A model generated the notes under the pieces. That model was not told the DNA's origin, did not search any database, and worked only from the letters and a program-made list of their open reading frames with translations. Below are positions 7,986 through 15,083 of a DNA stretch of 18,935 nucleotides, in pieces. The DNA comes from JANMEX01 sp031423755. GTDB lineage: Bacteria; Pseudomonadota; Alphaproteobacteria; Rhizobiales; Rhizobiaceae. Where the stretch lies: contig JANPGC010000043.1 in the NCBI GenBank assembly GCA_031423755.1, positions 1-18,935 of the forward strand, written 5' to 3'. Numbering within the stretch: the first letter of the stretch is position 1; every line of letters starts with the position of its first letter. Made by a program: the position numbers and the translations under genes.

Positions 7986-9218
7986 TCAGAGACCAGTCTT
8001 CAGGTTCGCGACCCACTTTGCCTGGGCGTCAGCCGCCGACATTTCCGTGCTCCAGAACTCGACCATCAGATCTTCGTTCTGCTTCTGCACGTCAGGGTTC
8101 CATGCTTGATCACCAGACGGAACAAGGTTTCCGCTCTTGAGGATTTCAAGGCCTTTCTTCATGCAGTCATTGGCGGCTGCAAGGTCAATGTCGCCGCGGA
8201 TCGGCAGCGAACCCTTTTTCAGGTTGAAAGCAACCTGGGTCTTCGGGTCAACCAACAGCGCAGCAAGACGCTTTTGGGCAGCTTCCTTTTCCGCATCCTT
8301 CTGCTTGGGGAAGTAGAAGGCGTCGCCGCCGGTCGACAGATAGGCGTTCAAGCCCATGCCCGGAAGGCAGGTATAATCCTTGCCTGCAACCTTGCCTGCC
8401 ACCTGGAACTCGCCCTGTGCCCAGTCCCCCATGATCTGGCCGGCAGCTTCCCCGGTAATGACCATGTTGGTCGCCTGGTTCCAATCCTGAACAGTGGATT
8501 TTGCCGCAAGCTTGCGGGCATTGGTCGCCGCCTCAAACACCTTGCCCATTTCCGGGCCGGCAGCAACGTCCATGTTCTTTTCGACGTTGACCTTCTTCCA
8601 GGTATCGAGACCGGCAACGGCGACAGTCAACGCGCCGAATGCAAGGTTAGACTGCCAAGGCTGGCGACCAAGGGCGAGCGGGATTTTGCCTGCCGCCTCG
8701 ACCTTGTCAGCGGTCGCGACAAATTCGTTCCAGTCTTTTGGAACCGGAATGCCGATATCCTCATACACTTTGTTGTTCAGCCAAAGCCATTCCGGCGAAT
8801 GGATGTTGACGGGAGCGCAGTAGATCTTGCCATCAACCGTGCAGCTGTCGAGCAGTGACGGCGGATTGATGATTTCCTTCCACTTGTTGGCTTCAGCCAC
8901 ATCCGTCAGGTCGAGCATAAGGCCGGCCTGAACCAGTTCCAGGGCCTGCTGGCCGTGGTTGAACTGGGTGGCGCCCATCGGGTCACCACCGGTGATGCGC
9001 GAGATCATGATCGGGCGGGCCGTGCCGCCGCCGCCGGCGATTGCGCCATCAACCCAATGGTCGCCTGCAGCATCAAATGCCTTTGCAAGCTCAGCGACAG
9101 CAGCCGCTTCGCCACCGGATGTCCACCAGTGCGTGACTTCAAGATCAGTCGCCGAAGCTGACATGACGGACATGGAAAATGCAGCTGTGGCAGCCGCAAG
9201 AATAGACTTATAACGCAT
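7986..9218 (-). CDS. Periplasmic sugar-binding protein of a CUT1 ABC transporter
   Basis: A 410-residue extracytoplasmic solute-binding protein (SBP_bac_1 fold), first gene of the operon. Residues 1-23 form a Sec signal peptide (MRYKS, hydrophobic core, SASA) with likely cleavage before TDLEVTHWW. The WWTSGGE start, GDWAQGE and the aromatic-rich segments resemble the glucose/mannose-type binding proteins of Pseudomonas, Thermus and rhizobia. Its operon with a beta-mannosidase suggests a manno-oligosaccharide or mannoside ligand (inference). The open frame extends upstream to 9386, but the ATG at 9218 is chosen because GGGAGGA lies just upstream and the signal peptide begins there. Confidence 0.95.
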   Translation of the reverse strand: MRYKSILAAATAAFSMSVMSASATDLEVTHWWTSGGEAAAVAELAKAFDAAGDHWVDGAIAGGGGTARPIMISRITGGDPMGATQFNHGQQALELVQAGLMLDLTDVAEANKWKEIINPPSLLDSCTVDGKIYCAPVNIHSPEWLWLNNKVYEDIGIPVPKDWNEFVATADKVEAAGKIPLALGRQPWQSNLAFGALTVAVAGLDTWKKVNVEKNMDVAAGPEMGKVFEAATNARKLAAKSTVQDWNQATNMVITGEAAGQIMGDWAQGEFQVAGKVAGKDYTCLPGMGLNAYLSTGGDAFYFPKQKDAEKEAAQKRLAALLVDPKTQVAFNLKKGSLPIRGDIDLAAANDCMKKGLEILKSGNLVPSGDQAWNPDVQKQNEDLMVEFWSTEMSAADAQAKWVANLKTGL

Positions 9219-9233
9219 TACAGTTCCTCCCTT

Positions 9234-9247
9234 GGAAAACGTTATCC
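9234..9247. promoter_or_regulatory. Weak third AACGTT dyad near the predicted transcription start
   Basis: GGAAAACGTTATCC is an imperfect palindrome (six of seven base pairs symmetric) sharing only the AACGTT core with the two better operator sites. Its centre is 42 bp, close to four helical turns, from the centre of the site at 9276-9289. It covers the predicted start of the operon transcript, where a repressor could block initiation. The arms differ from the consensus, so binding is uncertain. Confidence 0.35.
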
Positions 9248-9252
9248 TCAAG

Positions 9253-9281
9253 ACCGTAAGCGAAAAAAAATGACTCTGCAA
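9253..9281 (-). promoter_or_regulatory. Predicted promoter of the sugar operon
   Basis: On the minus strand TTGCAG (9276-9281) and TACGGT (9253-9258) are separated by 17 bases, acceptable -35 and -10 boxes for the housekeeping sigma factor. Transcription would start near 9246, giving a leader of about 28 bases. The -35 box is part of the operator at 9276-9289, so a bound repressor would block polymerase directly. An A7 tract (9296-9302) lies just upstream of the -35 box. Confidence 0.45.
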
Positions 9282-9306
9282 CGTTTCAGTAAACATTTTT
9301 TTGCGC
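9260..9306. repeat. Extended dyad with A-tracts centred on the operator
   Basis: GCG-A8-TG (9260-9272) and CA-T7-GCGC (9294-9306) are near-perfect inverted repeats. Their common centre falls within one base of the centre of the operator CTGCAACGTTTCAG (9276-9289). The two A-tracts are about three helical turns apart and should bend the DNA in the same direction. This looks like control-region architecture rather than a terminator, because the predicted transcript starts downstream of it. Confidence 0.6.
9276..9289. promoter_or_regulatory. LacI-type operator at the sugar operon promoter
   Basis: CTGCAACGTTTCAG fits CTGnAACGTTnCAG with a CG centre, typical of LacI-family operators. Twelve of its 14 bases are identical to the perfect palindrome at 9536-9549. 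On the minus strand it reads CTGAAACGTTGCAG, identical in its first 13 bases to the site at 15084-15097. The regulator encoded next door is the obvious candidate to bind here and repress the operon until its sugar ligand appears (inference). Confidence 0.65.
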
Positions 9307-9405
9307 CCCGAAAAAATGCTGCGCTGCGGCATTCGAAAAGGCGAGTAGTCAGACTTGGCTTCGCGCCCGCAGCAGCCAGGGAGCAAACCTTAACACTCCC
9401 ATCAA

Positions 9406-9435
9406 GTTATTGAATATATTAAATATAATTTGACA
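9406..9435 (+). promoter_or_regulatory. AT-rich island with a possible promoter for the LacI gene
   Basis: In the 432-base divergent intergenic region this is the most AT-rich stretch. It holds a perfect TATAAT (9424-9429) and a TATATT (9415-9420) on the plus strand, and ends in TTGACA (9430-9435). No well-spaced -35 partner for TATAAT is evident (TTAACA at 9390-9395 is 19 bases before TATATT), and a start here would give a leader above 200 bases. A second TTGACA lies at 9496-9501 without a good -10. The regulator promoter therefore stays unresolved. Confidence 0.25.
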
Positions 9436-9535
9436 TGCCACAAGCCTGTCGAAGCGCTGCCAACGTGGTCTGCCGCACTTTCTGCATCGTCAGGTTTGAC
9501 ACAACTTATGACGCAATGCACAAGAGAAAACGTGT

Positions 9536-9549
9536 CTGTAACGTTACAG
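9536..9549. promoter_or_regulatory. Perfect 14-bp palindromic operator upstream of the LacI gene
   Basis: CTGTAACGTTACAG is a perfect palindrome with a central CG. It lies 101 bases before the regulator start, suggesting autoregulation or looping with the operon site 260 bp away. It shares 12 of 14 bases with the operator at 9276-9289. Confidence 0.65.
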
Positions 9550-9650
9550 CTTTAGTGACTTGTTTGTATCGCCGGATATGGTCATATGCCGCGTTGCGCA
9601 ATTCAGACGATGGGCGGGAATTGGATTTGGCGCAAGGAGCGATGCAAGGG

Positions 9651-10661
9651 ATGAAGACCGAACTGGATGCTGGCGACGAGCGGCCCACGTTAAAAACCAT
9701 TGCCTTTTTGACCGGGCTCGGTGTGACGACTGTATCGCGCGCACTGAAGAACGGCCCTGAAATCGGCGAAGAGACAAAAGAGCGCGTCCGGCAGATTGCC
9801 AAGCAAGTCGGCTACCGGCCGAACCGCGCGGGAGTCCGTCTGCGGACGGGCAAAACCAATGTCATCAGCTTGATCCTGAACACTGAGGAAGGGTCGATGG
9901 GGCTGGTCTCAGAAATGGTTTACGGCATCACGGAGGTCCTCGCCGAGACTCCCTATCATCTGGTGATCACGCCATACTCCCTGTCAGACCCCATGGAGCC
10001 CGTGCGCTACATCGTTGAGACACGGTCTGCTGACGGCGTGATCATTTCGCGGACTGAACCTAAGGATCCGCGTGTCAGCTATCTGCTTGATCACAACCTT
10101 CCATTTGCCACGCATGGCCGCACCGATATGGGGGTGATCCACCCTTGGCATGACTATGACAATGAGTCCTATGCCTACAATGCCGTGAAGTTGCTCGCCG
10201 AGCGCGGCCGCCGCCGCATTGCACTGAGCGGCCCTCCGCCGCATCTCCTCTATGCACGTCATACCGCGCGCGGATTTGAGCGGGCCATGCGGGACATGAA
10301 ACTAGACATCTTTCCATTGAACGCGATGAACGTCGATTCACCTGCCGAGGCTATACGAAGAGACGGGCGTGAGATCGGCCTGTCTGCCGACAGACCGGAC
10401 GGCATCGTCGCCTCTTCAGCCATGAGCGCACTTGCGCTTGTTGGCGGCCTTGAAGAGGCAGGCCTCAAAATCGGCCGCGATATTGACATTGTCACCAAGC
10501 AGAGCATCTCCTTCATCGGCTGGTACAAGCCGGAAATCCTGACCATTCGCGAAGATTTCCGTACAGCCGGACGGGACTTGGCAAAGTCGGTGCTGGCATG
10601 GATCGACGGCGCCGACCCGGCGACCTTGCAGCATCTGGTCGGCCCGGAAGCGAGCATCTGA
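9651..10661 (+). CDS. LacI-family transcriptional regulator (AglR-like)
   Basis: A 336-residue regulator. Residues 13-35 (PTLKTIAFLTGLGVTTVSRALK) form the LacI helix-turn-helix, followed by the hinge region (VGYRPNRAGVRLRTGKT) and a periplasmic-binding-protein-like sugar domain (NVISLIL onward). The open frame continues upstream to 9435, but the DNA-binding domain is always N-terminal, so the start is placed at ATG 9651 with AAGGAG (9634-9639) 11 bases before it. An ATG at 9642 is the alternative. It is divergent from the sugar operon and flanked by CTGnAACGTTnCAG operators, so it most likely represses the operon and itself. The effector is probably a mannoside or breakdown product (inference). 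Confidence 0.93.
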   Translation: MKTELDAGDERPTLKTIAFLTGLGVTTVSRALKNGPEIGEETKERVRQIAKQVGYRPNRAGVRLRTGKTNVISLILNTEEGSMGLVSEMVYGITEVLAETPYHLVITPYSLSDPMEPVRYIVETRSADGVIISRTEPKDPRVSYLLDHNLPFATHGRTDMGVIHPWHDYDNESYAYNAVKLLAERGRRRIALSGPPPHLLYARHTARGFERAMRDMKLDIFPLNAMNVDSPAEAIRRDGREIGLSADRPDGIVASSAMSALALVGGLEEAGLKIGRDIDIVTKQSISFIGWYKPEILTIREDFRTAGRDLAKSVLAWIDGADPATLQHLVGPEASI

Positions 10662-10796
10662 CAAAATGATCAAGAGTGTGGCGATTTGCATACCGTAATG
10701 CGGTCATAACCTGCTTTTTGCTGCCTTGCGCGCGCACACGCACGCTTGGTAGTTTGTTTCAAACCGGATTTGCGGGACCAACAACAAGGGAACACC
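10662..10796. other. Intergenic region before the amino-acid-binding protein gene
   Basis: This 135-base gap has no convincing terminator for the LacI gene and no strong promoter. It contains a 19-base alternating pyrimidine-purine run (10727-10745) and a small inverted repeat, GTTTG-TTT-CAAAC (10752-10764). AAGGG (10786-10790) is the ribosome site of the next gene. No AACGTT operator is present. Confidence 0.4.
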
Positions 10797-11573
10797 ATGA
10801 AAACCATCCTCAAACTCGCCGCCGCCGCGCTGCTGTTCAGCGCCGCCACCAGCGCATTCGCCGCCGACAAGATCAAGATCGGCACGGAAGGCGCTTACCC
10901 GCCCTTCAACTCGGTGACCGCCGACGGCAAGGTCGTCGGCTTCGACATCGACATCGCCAACGCGCTTTGCAAGAAAATGAAGGCCGAATGCGAAATCGTC
11001 ACGCAGGATTGGGACGGCATCATTCCCGGCCTGATCGCCAAGAAATACGACGCAATCATCGCCTCCATGTCGATCACCGACGAGCGCAAGACGCAGGTTG
11101 ATTTCACCAACCCCTATTACAAGTCGGCGCTGACCTTTGTCGGCAAGAAGGGTTCGGGGATCACCGAAATCACCGCCGACACGTTGAAGGGCAAGACCAT
11201 CGGCGCACAGGCCGCCACGACACAGGCCGATTACATCACCGCGGCCTTCCCGGATGTCGAACTGAAGTCCTATCCCACGCAGGACGAGGTGAACCTTGAT
11301 TTGATCAATGGTCGCATTGACCTCGGTGTCTCCGACCTGTTTCCGATGATGGACTGGATCGAACAGGGCAAGGACGGCGCCTGCTGCGAACTCGTCGGCA
11401 AGCCGGTTCTCGATGCGAAATTCGCCGGTCAGGGCGCTGGCATTGCCGTGCGTCAGGAAGACGACACGTTGCGCGAAGCGCTGAACAAGGCGCTCGAAGA
11501 GATCGTCGCCGACGGCACCTACAAGAACATCAACGACAAGTATTTCAAGATCAACATCTTCACGATGGAATGA
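10797..11573 (+). CDS. Periplasmic polar-amino-acid-binding protein (Lys/Arg/Orn/His type ABC transporter)
   Basis: A 258-residue SBP_bac_3 family protein. Residues 1-22 are a Sec signal peptide ending SAFA, and the mature protein begins ADKIKIGTEGAYPPFN, the classic start of HisJ/ArgT-type binding proteins. The DWDGIIPGLIAKKYDAI and SMSITDERKTQVDFTNPYY segments are family hallmarks; the latter contains the arginine that binds the ligand carboxylate. The ATG at 10797 follows AAGGG. No permease or ATPase gene lies nearby, so it is an orphan that must use a transporter encoded elsewhere. A strong terminator follows and then an amino-acid-oxidase-like gene. Confidence 0.93.
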   Translation: MKTILKLAAAALLFSAATSAFAADKIKIGTEGAYPPFNSVTADGKVVGFDIDIANALCKKMKAECEIVTQDWDGIIPGLIAKKYDAIIASMSITDERKTQVDFTNPYYKSALTFVGKKGSGITEITADTLKGKTIGAQAATTQADYITAAFPDVELKSYPTQDEVNLDLINGRIDLGVSDLFPMMDWIEQGKDGACCELVGKPVLDAKFAGQGAGIAVRQEDDTLREALNKALEEIVADGTYKNINDKYFKINIFTME

Positions 11574-11593
11574 TCTGAAAGCCGATTTGCCAG

Positions 11594-11621
11594 ACCGCCC
11601 GGCCCGATGCCGGGCGGTTTT
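11594..11621 (+). terminator. Rho-independent terminator or attenuator after the binding-protein gene
   Basis: ACCGCCCGGC (11594-11603) pairs perfectly with GCCGGGCGGT (11609-11618) around the loop CCGAT, followed by TTTT (11618-11621). It lies 20 bases after the stop. The ribosome site of the next gene starts only 6 bases later, so that gene has no room for its own promoter and must depend on read-through or on a promoter inside the upstream gene. Confidence 0.8.
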
Positions 11622-11636
11622 CATTTGGAGGAATTC

Positions 11637-12764
11637 ATGTCCGGGACATTCGATGTGGCCATCATCGGCGGCGGCATCGCCGGCTTCTCGCTGGCGCATT
11701 TTCTGGCACCGCACCGCAAAGTTCTCATCCTGGAGCGCGAAGACGCCTTCGGTTATCACGCCACAGGGCGCTCGGCCGCCGAGTTCGCGTTTCGCTTCCA
11801 CTACCCGGTCTCCGGCAAACTTGCGTCGCTTTCCTACCCGTTTCTCAATTCACCGCCGTCCGGCTTCTGTGAAACGCCGCTCATTGTCCCGCGCGGAATG
11901 ATCCTGATAGCTTCAGAAGAAAAACGCGCGCGCCTCAATGAAGTCTTCGAACAGGAATCGCTCGGCACAGAGCGCCTCACGCGCTTGAGCGTAGATGAGG
12001 CGATCGAGCGGGCGCCGATCCTCAATCCGGATTTCTTCTCGTCAGCATTTCATGATCCCGATTGCTGGGACATCGAAGTCGAATCGCTGTTCCAAGCGTA
12101 TCGGCGATCAGCCAAGCGCTCGGGCGCAATCGCGCATCGAAGCACTGGACTAATAGCTGCCCAGCGCGAGGATGAAATTTGGGCACTGGAGACAGGCGCA
12201 GGAAAATTCAGTGCTACGTCCGTCGTCATCGCCACCGGCGCATGGGCAGATGAAACCGCCGCAATCCTCGGCGCGAAGCCTCTCGGCCTGACACCATTCA
12301 ACCGCACTGTCATCAATGTCGAATTGCCGGCCGGAACAAACTGGAGCGCCATGCCGGAGATCCAGGAAATCGACGAAGATTTTTACATGAAGCCCGATGC
12401 CGGAAAGCTGCTCCTCTCGCCCGCAGACGAAAACGACAGCGCACCGTGTGATGCCCAGCCGGAAGAACTCGGCATCGCATGGGCCATGCACTGGGTAAAA
12501 GAGGCGACCATTCTGACGCCCGACCGCCCATCTCATTCATGGGCGGGCCTGCGCACATTCGTCCCGGACCGCGCCCCCGTCGTCGGCTGGGACACAGCCA
12601 CAGAAAGTGTCTTCTGGCTCGCCGGTCAGGGCGGTTTCGGTATCCAGACATCACCGGCGCTTGGCCGCTACGCCGCGAACCTGTTACTCGGCCAGCCGCT
12701 TGCCGATGATTTCAAGCGCATTGGACTTGACCCGGCCGCGATGGACCCCGCCCGGTTTGCATGA
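11637..12764 (+). CDS. FAD-dependent oxidoreductase, DAO family (glycine/D-amino-acid oxidase-like)
   Basis: A 375-residue flavoprotein. The N-terminal dinucleotide motif is FDVAIIGGGIAGFSLAHFLA (residues 5-24), with an acidic residue ending the second strand (ILERE). The C-terminus has the family's second FAD segment (GLRTFVPDRAPVVGW and GQGGFGIQTSPALG). The family oxidises the C-N bond of amino acids or secondary amines in the cytoplasm to imino acids. GGAGGA (11627-11632) precedes the ATG at 11637. Proximity to an amino-acid-binding protein and an imine-reductase-type gene suggests amino-acid catabolism; the substrate is unknown. Its stop abuts the stop of the convergent hydrolase gene. 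Confidence 0.88.
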   Translation: MSGTFDVAIIGGGIAGFSLAHFLAPHRKVLILEREDAFGYHATGRSAAEFAFRFHYPVSGKLASLSYPFLNSPPSGFCETPLIVPRGMILIASEEKRARLNEVFEQESLGTERLTRLSVDEAIERAPILNPDFFSSAFHDPDCWDIEVESLFQAYRRSAKRSGAIAHRSTGLIAAQREDEIWALETGAGKFSATSVVIATGAWADETAAILGAKPLGLTPFNRTVINVELPAGTNWSAMPEIQEIDEDFYMKPDAGKLLLSPADENDSAPCDAQPEELGIAWAMHWVKEATILTPDRPSHSWAGLRTFVPDRAPVVGWDTATESVFWLAGQGGFGIQTSPALGRYAANLLLGQPLADDFKRIGLDPAAMDPARFA

Positions 12765-13997
12765 TCAACCTGCCGCCTTTGGTTTCCATTCCGACAGCCC
12801 CGCAGCAATGCCTCGGAACATCTCAATTGTCTCTTCCTCGATCAGGCTGCCGCCAACCCCGTCATTGTCAAAATCCCGGTGCGCCGATGTCTTGACGATC
12901 ACAGTCTTGGCCGGACGGTTGACGTAAATATACTGCCCGTAAATGCCGATAGCGAAAAATTCGTCATCTGCGTTGACAGGCACCCACCATTGATAGCCGT
13001 AACCCATCCGGTCTGCAGCTTGCGCGGACCGCGGCGCAGAAGCCTTGGTCGATTCCCGAACCCAGTCCGCTGGAATGATCTGCTGTCCATTCAAGCGCCC
13101 GTCATCAAGCATCATCAGCCCGAAACGCGCGTAGTCGCGCGTACGCATGTTGAGCCCGCCAAGAGCAAAAGCGACACCATAACCATCGGTGACGTAATAC
13201 GCATCATCCTCGACGCCCAGCTTCGACCACAGCGTCTCCTCCATCAGCGCAGCCATGTCCTTTCCCGTCACCGCACGCAGCACCATGGCCAGAATATGCG
13301 TATCAATAGACGTGTATTGCCGCAGCACCCCCTGTTCACGCTCCCGCGCCGCAAGGCTGCGCGCAAACTCATCCATCGACCCGCCCAGCCCCAGCACCCG
13401 TCCCATCTTGTTGATGTCCGAGCTGAACGCCTCATAGTTCTCGTCAAATTTCACACCTGAAGCCATATTGAGCACGTTGCGGATGGTCACGCCTTCATAA
13501 ACCGTTCCCTTCAGTGACGGCACATAGACGTCCACCACGTCATCAAGGCTCTTGATTCTCCCGTCGGCAACCGCCGTGCCAAACATCGCCGATAGAAAAG
13601 ACTTGGCCATCGACCAGGAGATGCGCCTGTCCTCAGCCTTGGTTCCAAGCCTGTAGTCTTCATAGGCAATCTTCCCGTCCTGAATAACCAGCAGCGAGGT
13701 CGTCTTTGTCTGACCAAGCCAATCCGCCACGAGTTTCTCTTTGCCGCCAAACTGGTAAGATTTCGCAAGCTCGCGCTTGTTCTCAAGCAGAGGCGCAACG
13801 GCGCCCGAGCGCTTCACCTCAACCCATTTGAACAAGGCTTTCATCGAGCCGAAGTTGGCGACAATCTTGTCTTCATCAAACAGCGTGTTGACGTGATAGA
13901 GCCGAACCAGATTTTCGCGATAGTAAGCCGCCGCAGTGCCGCCCAGAACAATCAGGACAAGGACGAGCTTCAGAGCCCAGGAAGCGATACGCCGCAT
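12765..13997 (-). CDS. Membrane-anchored serine hydrolase, beta-lactamase/NylB-like (SxxK) family
   Basis: A 410-residue protein. Residues 6-25 form a hydrophobic segment that should act as signal anchor, placing the domain in the periplasm. The catalytic SxxK motif is S129-M-A-K132 (ISWSMAKS), and the second motif is Y228-T-S (QYTSIDTH), as in 6-aminohexanoate-dimer hydrolase relatives and class C-like esterases. A GIYGQYIYV segment stands where the KTG-type third motif is expected. YGYQWWVP is typical of this group. The true substrate (ester, amide or peptide) is unknown and nothing indicates a resistance enzyme. ATG 13997 is chosen over an in-frame TTG at 14009 because GGGGGA lies between them. 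The gene is convergent with the FAD oxidoreductase and divergent from the reductase gene. Confidence 0.88.
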   Translation of the reverse strand: MRRIASWALKLVLVLIVLGGTAAAYYRENLVRLYHVNTLFDEDKIVANFGSMKALFKWVEVKRSGAVAPLLENKRELAKSYQFGGKEKLVADWLGQTKTTSLLVIQDGKIAYEDYRLGTKAEDRRISWSMAKSFLSAMFGTAVADGRIKSLDDVVDVYVPSLKGTVYEGVTIRNVLNMASGVKFDENYEAFSSDINKMGRVLGLGGSMDEFARSLAAREREQGVLRQYTSIDTHILAMVLRAVTGKDMAALMEETLWSKLGVEDDAYYVTDGYGVAFALGGLNMRTRDYARFGLMMLDDGRLNGQQIIPADWVRESTKASAPRSAQAADRMGYGYQWWVPVNADDEFFAIGIYGQYIYVNRPAKTVIVKTSAHRDFDNDGVGGSLIEEETIEMFRGIAAGLSEWKPKAAG

Positions 13998-14113
13998 TCT
14001 ATCCCCCAACGATTGTTGCCCCTCCCAACGTTAGCCTGTTGCATTGAAAAAACAAACTCGCCAAAACAGATCAGATTTGAAACGCACCGCCGAGATTGTT
14101 TGAGGACAGCCGA
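13998..14113. other. Divergent intergenic region, serine hydrolase and reductase genes
   Basis: A 116-base gap that must hold two divergent promoters, but no convincing -35/-10 pair was found on either strand. It contains an isolated AACGTT (14028-14033) whose flanks do not match the operator consensus. The GAGGA ribosome site of the reductase gene is at 14102-14106. Confidence 0.4.
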
Positions 14114-15055
14114 TTGCGCTTTTTCACGCCCGCCGAAACCGCTGCCGCGCTTGATTATCCGGGCCTGATCCGGTCAATCACCGATGTCTTCGCCTCCGGC
14201 GCAACCGCGCCGCAACGCCATCACCACACCATCAGCAAGCCTGGCGAACCGGATGATGTGCTCTTGCTGATGCCCGCTTGGGCAACAGGCTTTAGAGTCG
14301 GCGGCGTCAAGATCGTCAATGTCGTGCCGGGCAATGCCGCGCGTGGCCTTCCCGCCATAATGGCCAGCTATCTTGTGTTCGACGAACAGACCGGCGCACA
14401 CAAGGCCATACTCGATGGCGCGACGCTGACTGCCATGCGCACTGCCGCCGTCGCAGCGCTCGCCGCTGACAAGCTCGCCCGCAACAACGCCCGCACCCTG
14501 CTCATCGTGGGCTCGGGACGCGTTGCTGCGGAACTGCCGAAGGCCTTCAAGTGTGTGCGCCCAATCGACAAAGTGCTGATCTGGAGTCGAACCGAAGCCT
14601 CGGCTGCCACCCTTGCAGCTGCGCTCAACGCCGATGGATTCGCGGCCGAACCGGTCGACAATCTTCAGTCCGCCGTCGAACGCGCCGACATCATCTCCTG
14701 CGCCACGCTCGCCACAGAACCAGTCATCAAAGGCGAATGGCTGCAACCCGGCCAGCACCTTGATCTGATAGGCTCCTATGCCCCGCACATGCGTGAGGCC
14801 GACGATGAGTGCATCCGCGGCGCCAAGGTGTGGATCGATACCGAGGCCGCACTGCACGAGACCGGCGACCTTATCAAGCCTCTCGAAAGCGGCGTGCTGA
14901 CCAAAGCAGCCATCTGCGGCACACTGTATGACCTGTGCAGGCCGGACTTTGCCTTGAAGCGTAATGACACTGACATTACCCTCTTCAAAGGCGTCGGCCA
15001 TGCGCTGGAAGACCTTGCGGCGGCAAAATTGGCACTGTCAGCAATCACCTATTGA
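14114..15055 (+). CDS. Ornithine cyclodeaminase/mu-crystallin family NAD(P)-dependent reductase
   Basis: A 313-residue protein with the two-domain fold of this family: an N-terminal substrate domain with K66 in GGVKIVN and a Rossmann domain beginning LLIVGSGRVAAEL. At the place where true ornithine cyclodeaminases have a catalytic aspartate (GDCPG), it reads IGSYAPHMRE. That pattern is usual for ketimine reductases such as delta1-pyrroline-2-carboxylate reductase and for alanine-dehydrogenase-like members. An imine-reducing or amino-acid dehydrogenase role is therefore more likely than ornithine cyclisation (inference). There is no ATG near the start; TTG 14114 is chosen because GAGGA lies 7 bases before it and because relatives begin MRFFTPxxT. 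A TTG at 14096 is less well supported. Confidence 0.88.
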   Translation: MRFFTPAETAAALDYPGLIRSITDVFASGATAPQRHHHTISKPGEPDDVLLLMPAWATGFRVGGVKIVNVVPGNAARGLPAIMASYLVFDEQTGAHKAILDGATLTAMRTAAVAALAADKLARNNARTLLIVGSGRVAAELPKAFKCVRPIDKVLIWSRTEASAATLAAALNADGFAAEPVDNLQSAVERADIISCATLATEPVIKGEWLQPGQHLDLIGSYAPHMREADDECIRGAKVWIDTEAALHETGDLIKPLESGVLTKAAICGTLYDLCRPDFALKRNDTDITLFKGVGHALEDLAAAKLALSAITY

Positions 15056-15083
15056 TTTCGCCGCCAATACCCGGAATAGGGTT

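Noticed and set aside
9219..9386. In-frame extension upstream of the sugar-binding protein
   Set aside because: The signal peptide and strong ribosome site define the start at 9218, and the extension overlaps the promoter and operator.
9435..9650. In-frame open extension upstream of the LacI regulator
   Set aside because: It would put 72 extra residues before the helix-turn-helix, which is N-terminal in this family. The extension has no domain-like character and covers the perfect operator palindrome.
10692..10717. Possible terminator after the LacI gene (ACCG/CGGT stem then TTTTT)
   Set aside because: The stem is only 4 bp and is separated from the T-run by 8 bases, too weak to call.
10704..11801. 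365-codon minus-strand open frame opposite the amino-acid-binding protein gene
   Set aside because: It is a shadow of a well-recognised gene. It spans the terminator and the start of the next gene, and the translation resembles no known family.
14028..14033. AACGTT core between the serine hydrolase and reductase genes
   Set aside because: The flanking bases do not match CTGnAACGTTnCAG and are not symmetric, so it is not counted as an operator.
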